From Nitrospira sp. (GTDB lineage Bacteria > Nitrospirota > Nitrospiria > Nitrospirales > Nitrospiraceae): a stretch of DNA of 64,000 nucleotides. Shown in pieces: positions 59,841 to 64,000 of the stretch (its first letter is position 1; every line of letters starts with the position of its first letter). The notes under the pieces were generated by a model, which saw nothing but the letters and a program-made list of their open reading frames with translations, had not been told where the DNA came from and did no database searches. Location: NCBI GenBank assembly GCA_022842445.1, contig JALHPO010000006.1:62001-126000 (forward strand). The letters are read 5' to 3'. Both the position numbers and the translations under genes were made by a program.

Positions 59841-60660
59841 CCCACGCCTCGCTCTCCTGCTTGAATGATTCCACAGCGCCGTTGATCCCGCGAAATCGCC
59901 GCACCACTTCGATCGGAATCAGTCGGAGCCCCTGATGAAACCGGTTCGCGAGCGACGCCGTATTGGGCGGCAAGCCCGGCCCGGTCCGTGCCCCCTCGGT
60001 CGGGCCGAAGCAGCCGTAGCAATCGCGTCCCATGGAAGGACAGATCGCGCCGCATCCGGTCCTGGTGACCGGCCCCAGACAGGGCACACCGCTCGCGACC
60101 ATCACACAAACATTTCCGCGACGCTTGCACTCGATACACACACTGTCTGCAAAAAGTCTGGGCCGAACCCCGGCCAGCAGATCGGTGATGACCCGCAGCA
60201 ATTGCCCCTTGTCGATCGGGCACCCCCACAGTTCGAAATCCACTTGCACATGTGCGGAGATCGGCGTGGATGTCCCGAGGCTTTGAATATACTGGGGGCT
60301 CGGATAGACCGCACGTTTGAACGATTCGACATCGGCCCAGTTGCGCAAGGCTTGAATCCCGCCCGCCGTCGCACAGGCGCCGATCGTGATCAACGTGGCG
60401 GCCTGTTCACGCAGAGCCAGAATCCTGGCAGCATCCTCAGGCGTCGTAATGGACCCCTCCACTAACACGATGTCGTAGGGGCCGGGCTTCATGCCGCTGG
60501 AGGCTTCGGGAAAGTAGGCGATGTCCAATGCCTGCCCCAACGCGAGCAGGTCGTCCTCCAGATTCAAGACGCTGAGCTGGCAGCCGTCGCAGGAGGCAAA
60601 CTTGAACACCCCAAGCCGCAAACGGCGCGGAGTACTATCCGGTTTCTTATGATTCACCAT
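59827..60660 (-). CDS. hydD: group 3b-type [NiFe] hydrogenase small (delta) subunit
   Basis: A 277-residue iron-sulfur subunit. The proximal cluster ligands are in FKFASCDGCQLSVLNLEDD and GSITTPEDAARILALREQ and IGACATAGG. Further cysteines are in VCIECKRRGNVCVMVASGVP, GCGAICPSMGRDCYGCFGP. It relays electrons between the nickel site and the flavin subunit. There is no signal peptide, as expected for a cytoplasmic hydrogenase. The downstream stop is embedded in the period-7 repeat. Confidence 0.93.
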   Translation of the reverse strand: MVNHKKPDSTPRRLRLGVFKFASCDGCQLSVLNLEDDLLALGQALDIAYFPEASSGMKPGPYDIVLVEGSITTPEDAARILALREQAATLITIGACATAGGIQALRNWADVESFKRAVYPSPQYIQSLGTSTPISAHVQVDFELWGCPIDKGQLLRVITDLLAGVRPRLFADSVCIECKRRGNVCVMVASGVPCLGPVTRTGCGAICPSMGRDCYGCFGPTEGARTGPGLPPNTASLANRFHQGLRLIPIEVVRRFRGINGAVESFKQESEAWEQKT

Positions 60661-60674
60661 GTGCCCTCAGATCC

Positions 60675-60838
60675 CTGGTGAAGCCCGCCTTACCCGTGCG
60701 CCTCGTTACGGAGAAGAGCTTATAGCCTATGGCCTATAGCACATGATCGGATCAGCCCATGGGCTCGTTTCAATTCGCTCTTCGGTCTCGTGCCATCAGC
60801 CATACGCCATCTGCTATCAGCTATTTTCCACTTCAGAC
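60675..60838. repeat. inverted period-7 repeats in the hydD-hydG gap
   Basis: From 60714: GAGCTTA / TAGCCTA / TGGCCTA / TAGCACA. From 60789: CATCAGC / CATACGC / CATCTGC / TATCAGC in the opposite orientation. The spacer of about 40 bp includes CAGCCCATGGGCTC. It fills the 172-bp gap between the small-subunit and flavin-subunit genes. Confidence 0.78.
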
Positions 60839-61699
60839 TCCCGCCCGTCCCAGCCACTGCACCACCCGGTCGTAGCGCATCACCGGCCCGTCTTTGCACA
60901 GAAAGTACGGCCCCATCTGGCAATGGCCGCAGAGACCGATGCCGCATTCCATGTGCCGTTCGAGCGAGACGTAGACTGAGGCCGCCGGAATGCCCCGGTC
61001 GATGAGGATCGGCGCGCCCAGTCGCATCATGATCTCCGGTCCGCACATCAACACCGCAGTCCGTGCCGGGTCGAGCCTGACTTCATGAAACAGCTCCGTC
61101 ACCACCCCGACATGGTATTGCCAATTCTTGTCGGCCCGATCACTGGTCAAATAGACCTTGGTATCAGGGTGCTGCCGCCATGTCTCGAACCGTTCGTGAT
61201 AGAGCAGGTCGTGAGGGCTCTTCACCCCGTGCAGAATCCTGACGGCGCCAAAGTCGCTCCGGCGACGGAAGATGTATTCGATCGCACCCACCACCGGCGC
61301 ACAGCCGAGTCCGCCGGTGACTACCACGATGTCTTTCCCCCGTATATCGGCCAGCGGCCAGCCTTGTCCGAACGGTCCGCGGATTCCCAGCACGTCACCG
61401 ATTTTCAGCCCGGCGATCGCCTTGGTGACGCGACCGACCGCACGGATCGTGTGATCGAGAGAGTCCGGCTCGTCCGGGTCCGACACAATTGAGATCGCCA
61501 CCTCGCCGACCCCGAACAGATAGACCATATTGAACTGGCCGGCGGAAAACCGATAACTGCGCCGCACCTGCTCATCGACAAACTGCAACCGATAGGTATC
61601 GATATCGTCCGCTTCTCTGATCTTCTCCACAATGGTAGCCGGCTGGATCAGATAGGGATTGGACACTGACTCTGCCATGGCTTGTGAAATGGGTGTCAT
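60833..61699 (-). CDS. hydG: hydrogenase FAD/NAD(P)-binding gamma subunit
   Basis: A 288-residue ferredoxin-NADP reductase-type subunit. FAD region: [23 protein letters not shown](P) region: [21 protein letters not shown] [2Fe-2S] domain is at the end: [20 protein letters not shown]. It transfers electrons between the hydrogenase core and NAD(P)H. The ATG at 61699 overlaps the hydB stop (ATGA); a longer frame reaching 61840 lies inside hydB. It is the second gene of the operon. Confidence 0.92.
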   Translation of the reverse strand: MTPISQAMAESVSNPYLIQPATIVEKIREADDIDTYRLQFVDEQVRRSYRFSAGQFNMVYLFGVGEVAISIVSDPDEPDSLDHTIRAVGRVTKAIAGLKIGDVLGIRGPFGQGWPLADIRGKDIVVVTGGLGCAPVVGAIEYIFRRRSDFGAVRILHGVKSPHDLLYHERFETWRQHPDTKVYLTSDRADKNWQYHVGVVTELFHEVRLDPARTAVLMCGPEIMMRLGAPILIDRGIPAASVYVSLERHMECGIGLCGHCQMGPYFLCKDGPVMRYDRVVQWLGRAGV

Positions 61700-62835
61700 A
61701 CCTGGCCCGGTTTCTGTTGGGTTCGAATCGAAGGCTTCAGTAACGCCGGCAACTCTTCGGTCAGGTCGATCCCGACCGGGCACCAGGTAATGCAGCGACC
61801 GCAGCCGACGCAGCCGGATGCTCCGAATTGATCGATCCACGACGCCAGTTTATGTGTCAGCCACATACGGTACCGGTCTTTGATGGTCGGGCGAATGTTC
61901 TTGCCGTGAATATATCCGTGCTCCTGCGTGAAACAGGAATCCCATAACCTGGCGTGCTCCGTGCGCTGCCCGGTGAGATCCGGCGTCTCCTCCACCGTGT
62001 GGCAAAAGCAGGTCGGGCAGACCATGGTGCAGTTCGCGCAAGCCAGGCAGCGTCCCGCCACATCGTCCCAGTGAGAATGCTCATGCGCCTCATACAACGC
62101 CCCCGGCAGTTCAGCGGTGTTCAGGCGCCTTGTTTGACTCATCGCACAGGAAGTGATGTTCGCTTCTGCTTCCTCGATCGATGCCGGAGAAGAGGGATCG
62201 ATCGCCAGCGCCGAGAGAATGTCGTTGCCCTCCGAACTCCCTGCTTCAATGAGAAAGACGGTTTCCAATTCAGTAAGGGCAAGGTCGAAACCGCTCGTGG
62301 CTCCGGGACCAGTTCCCATGGAGGCACAGAAGCACGTTGCGAGGGCCCGCGTACAATTCACAGCAATCACAAACATGCTGTTCCGTCGCGCTTGATAATA
62401 GGGGTCGGCGTAGGCATCGCGGAGAAAAATACGGTCCTGCATGGCCAAACCCGCCACATCGCAGGCACGAGCGCCGAGGACGGCCACCTTCTCTGATTTC
62501 GGCAGGGTGGGGACTGACGCGAAGCTGTTCTTCGATCGCTCGATGGTGAGCAGCGCTTCCCGCGGCGCGAAACTGAAGGGCTTCAGGGATTGCGGTCCAT
62601 GGACGACGCCGAAAAGGCGGCCATCACCGGATTGCTCAAGCCGGTAGCGTCCCGGTTCTTGTTCATCGCGCCAGCCGATCGGAAGATCCGCCGTTCGCTC
62701 GACAGTCTCCCACATAACCGATCCGTCTCGCACAACCGGACCGACTACCCGATAGCCCTTCGCGCCCAAAACATCAAGCAGCCGTTGGAAATCGGCTTTG
62801 GGGAGAACGCCGCACCTATCGGAGGCCGTCACCAT
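61696..62835 (-). CDS. hydB: hydrogenase 4Fe-4S beta subunit
   Basis: A 379-residue protein with cluster sites [17 protein letters not shown] and [17 protein letters not shown]. The N-terminal half ([20 protein letters not shown] and [18 protein letters not shown]) is typical of hydrogenase/sulfhydrogenase beta chains. It connects the flavin subunit to further electron carriers. It is the first gene of the hydrogenase operon. The ATG at 62835 has AAGGAT eight bases upstream; the extension to 62931 overlaps the promoter region. Confidence 0.92.
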   Translation of the reverse strand: MVTASDRCGVLPKADFQRLLDVLGAKGYRVVGPVVRDGSVMWETVERTADLPIGWRDEQEPGRYRLEQSGDGRLFGVVHGPQSLKPFSFAPREALLTIERSKNSFASVPTLPKSEKVAVLGARACDVAGLAMQDRIFLRDAYADPYYQARRNSMFVIAVNCTRALATCFCASMGTGPGATSGFDLALTELETVFLIEAGSSEGNDILSALAIDPSSPASIEEAEANITSCAMSQTRRLNTAELPGALYEAHEHSHWDDVAGRCLACANCTMVCPTCFCHTVEETPDLTGQRTEHARLWDSCFTQEHGYIHGKNIRPTIKDRYRMWLTHKLASWIDQFGASGCVGCGRCITWCPVGIDLTEELPALLKPSIRTQQKPGQV

Positions 62836-63110
62836 GGCGCAGATCCTTTCTGCCTGTCTCCGAAAGAGCCGACAATCCGATCGGCTTGCCATCGTAAGAG
62901 TTCTTTCACTCTCTTGCAAGACACGAACCATTGCTTCGAAACATCAACGCTTCTTCGCACCCCCTGACCGGAGCACGAACTTTGAGCGCTCATTTTTGAA
63001 TTAGATCCTAGAAGACCACGGAGAAGCCACGGAGGAGAAAACTGTGTCTCTATGACGATGGGAAAACGGAACGCACGCGGTCGGGCGTCTTTGGAAGTCG
63101 GATCAGGCGA
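62836..63110. promoter_or_regulatory. hydrogenase operon upstream region
   Basis: A gene-free 275-bp stretch before hydB. On the minus strand there is a candidate sigma-54 site (see next feature). Near 63017-63040 the unit CCACGGAG occurs twice (CCACGGAGAAGCCACGGAGG). The rest has no clear feature. Confidence 0.45.
62914..62931 (-). promoter_or_regulatory. candidate sigma-54 promoter of the hydrogenase operon
   Basis: On the minus strand TGGTTCGTGTCTTGCA has GG and GC separated by ten bases, the -24/-12 spacing, with the consensus TGGCAC replaced by TGGTTC and TTGCA kept. The -12 GC is at 62916-62917, so transcription would start near 62904, about 70 bp before the hydB ATG. Two mismatches make this tentative. 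Confidence 0.4.
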
Positions 63111-63395
63111 TCACCAATCTCGGTAAAAGAGATAGTACCCGATCGCGACGACAATCGCCTGGAACAGGATCAGCCAACGGATCAACCCCCAACCGATCGT
63201 GGGTTGCTCATCGCCCATCCTGCGTTGCACCGACTTATTGGCGAGAATGAAGCTCCCCACCAGCTCCCTCGCCTCGTCCCTGCTGATGTTCCACTCACGC
63301 TGAAGCAAGTCGATCGCCTCGCTCCTTTTGCCGCGCCAGAGCGCGTCATGCACGCTCTCGGGAAAACCAGTGGATTGTTCCGGTTGGGTAGTCAT
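63111..63395 (-). CDS. hypothetical small membrane protein
   Basis: A 94-residue protein. The soluble part (VHDALWRGKRSEAIDLLQRE, WNISRDEARELVGSFI) is helical and resembles the ribosomal L7/L12 C-terminal-like fold seen in small regulators. One transmembrane helix follows near the end (WGLIRWLILFQAIVVAIGYY). The function is unknown. It lies upstream of and in the same direction as the hydrogenase operon, with the promoter region between. Confidence 0.55.
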   Translation of the reverse strand: MTTQPEQSTGFPESVHDALWRGKRSEAIDLLQREWNISRDEARELVGSFILANKSVQRRMGDEQPTIGWGLIRWLILFQAIVVAIGYYLFYRDW

Positions 63396-63499
63396 TGCGA
63401 GGGAGAGTGTACCAGAAACTAGAGCGCTCCTGTCAAAGCCTTCTGATAAGGCGCGGGCCCCGGGGTATCATTGTTCCCCTCCTCCCGTTCTTGTCGCTA

Positions 63500-63505
63500 T
63501 ATAAT
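63500..63505 (+). promoter_or_regulatory. candidate -10 box TATAAT
   Basis: A perfect TATAAT within TATATAATAATTGG, about 75 bp before the truncated aldehyde dehydrogenase start. No good -35 box at 17 bp was seen, so it may be extended -10 or chance in a GC-rich genome. Confidence 0.35.
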
Positions 63506-63577
63506 AATTGGGGTACGGTGTCCTGATTTCACACACCCGAACCGTCGCACCTTGAACAGCCGGAAATGAGGAACACC

Positions 63578-63743
63578 ATGAACACAGCAACCGCTGAGGT
63601 CCCTATGCACCATCAGGTCCGAACCTTTGTCGGCGCACCCCGGAAAATGCTGATCGGCGGCAACCGGCTCGACGCCGCGTCGGGAAAGACTTTTCCGACC
63701 TATAACCCGGCCACAGGCGAAGTGCTGGCAAAGAGCGCGACGA
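63578..63743 (+). pseudogene. 5' fragment of an aldehyde dehydrogenase gene
   Basis: About 55 codons from the ATG at 63578 (GAGG before it) match the N-terminus of NAD-dependent aldehyde dehydrogenases: KMLIGGNRLDAASGKTFPTY, then NPATGEVLAKSAT. After about 63735 the frame turns into unrelated basic residues (RKRERLPEPRRH) that are antisense to the convergent gene. The catalytic parts (about 450 residues) are missing. It therefore looks like a deletion remnant. Confidence 0.7.
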
Positions 63744-64000
63744 TCAGAACAGGGGATGGTGTGGCGCTGCGGAAAAGGGAGCGGCTGCCGGAGCCTCGCC
63801 GGCATTGCCGAGAAACCTCCAGACGCCATCTTCCTTGACCAGGTAATGCACCTCACGGAACCAACTGTCGAGCGTGATCCGGTTGCCCGTTCGCTCCTCA
63901 GTCCCATATAACCCCCCGGTGCACGTGACCTCCGCCTGAAGCCGGGAATCCACCTGCCGGACTTTGATGTCAGACAGCATATGGAGAGACTCCACCCCCT
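63744..64000 (-). CDS. partial NTF2/SnoaL-like-domain protein, 5' end beyond the window
   Basis: The last 85 residues of a protein whose frame is open at the window edge. VDSRLQAEVTCTGGLYGTEE, LDSWFREVHYLVKEDGVWRF and LGNAGEAPAAAPFSAAPHHP suggest an alpha/beta barrel-like (NTF2-like) fold with a Pro/Ala-rich tail. The function cannot be told from this part. It overlaps the broken aldehyde dehydrogenase frame head to head. Confidence 0.5.
   Translation of the reverse strand, partial: GVESLHMLSDIKVRQVDSRLQAEVTCTGGLYGTEERTGNRITLDSWFREVHYLVKEDGVWRFLGNAGEAPAAAPFSAAPHHPLF

Noticed and set aside
49645..60838. CRISPR arrays as an explanation for the operon repeats
   Set aside because: The units are 7 bp, degenerate and without spacers, and no cas gene is present.

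Overview
The window looks like a chromosomal piece of a Nitrospira-type bacterium (phylum Nitrospirota). This is inferred from the gene content: a four-gene 2-oxoacid:ferredoxin oxidoreductase operon, a four-subunit group 3b-type [NiFe] hydrogenase with a hyp maturation set, GC-rich coding sequence, and many stress and cation-homeostasis genes. Group 3b hydrogenase is known from comammox Nitrospira, but no ammonia- or nitrite-oxidation gene lies here, so the lifestyle cannot be confirmed. No tRNA, rRNA, CRISPR array, intact transposase or prophage was seen.

Layout. 1-6 kb: 3' part of a Lon-like protease, a P-II-like protein, a zinc alcohol dehydrogenase, an L,D-transpeptidase and two CBS-domain proteins. 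6-13 kb: universal stress protein overlapping a Na,K-ATPase-like P-type ATPase, then a MacA-type adaptor and an FtsX/MacB permease with no ATPase gene, and a helix-hairpin-helix protein. 13.7-17.4 kb: NarL-type response regulator, multi-PAS histidine kinase, and a PAS protein that looks like the tail of a CheB/CheR fusion. 18.8-23.3 kb: the oxidoreductase operon. 23.8-32.7 kb: M50 protease with CBS domains, two MscS channels, a BrkB-family protein, an SLC13 permease and a NhaD antiporter. 32.8-37.7 kb: otsB and otsA (otsA fused to a membrane sensor-like region), divergent from a GH15 hydrolase. 37.7-41.4 kb: hypothetical and exported proteins. 41.4-45.3 kb: a Ca2+ exchanger overlapping a Ca2+-type P-ATPase. 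45.4-48.6 kb: copA-copB between two copies of a 176-bp element. 48.6-62.8 kb: hydrogenase and hyp genes on the minus strand (hydBGDA, protease, hypA, hypF, hypC, then hypD, hypE), split between hypC and hypD by a 3.7-kb accessory island carrying a BrnTA pair, a DUF2283/DUF4258 pair, a cupin and a DUF3303 protein. The window ends in a truncated aldehyde dehydrogenase 5' fragment running into a convergent partial gene.

Most genes fit one theme: an organism balancing redox (ferredoxin, NAD(P)H, H2), cations (Na+, Ca2+, Cu) and osmotic state (trehalose, mechanosensitive channels).

The most unusual signal is not protein coding. Many gaps, including most gaps in the hydrogenase operon, are filled with degenerate repeats of period 7 arranged as inverted arms. 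The heptad differs from element to element while the period is kept. One such element sits in frame inside the Ca2+-ATPase gene. Two gaps have a period of 9. A separate 176-bp terminal-inverted-repeat family ends exactly at stop codons of neighbouring genes.
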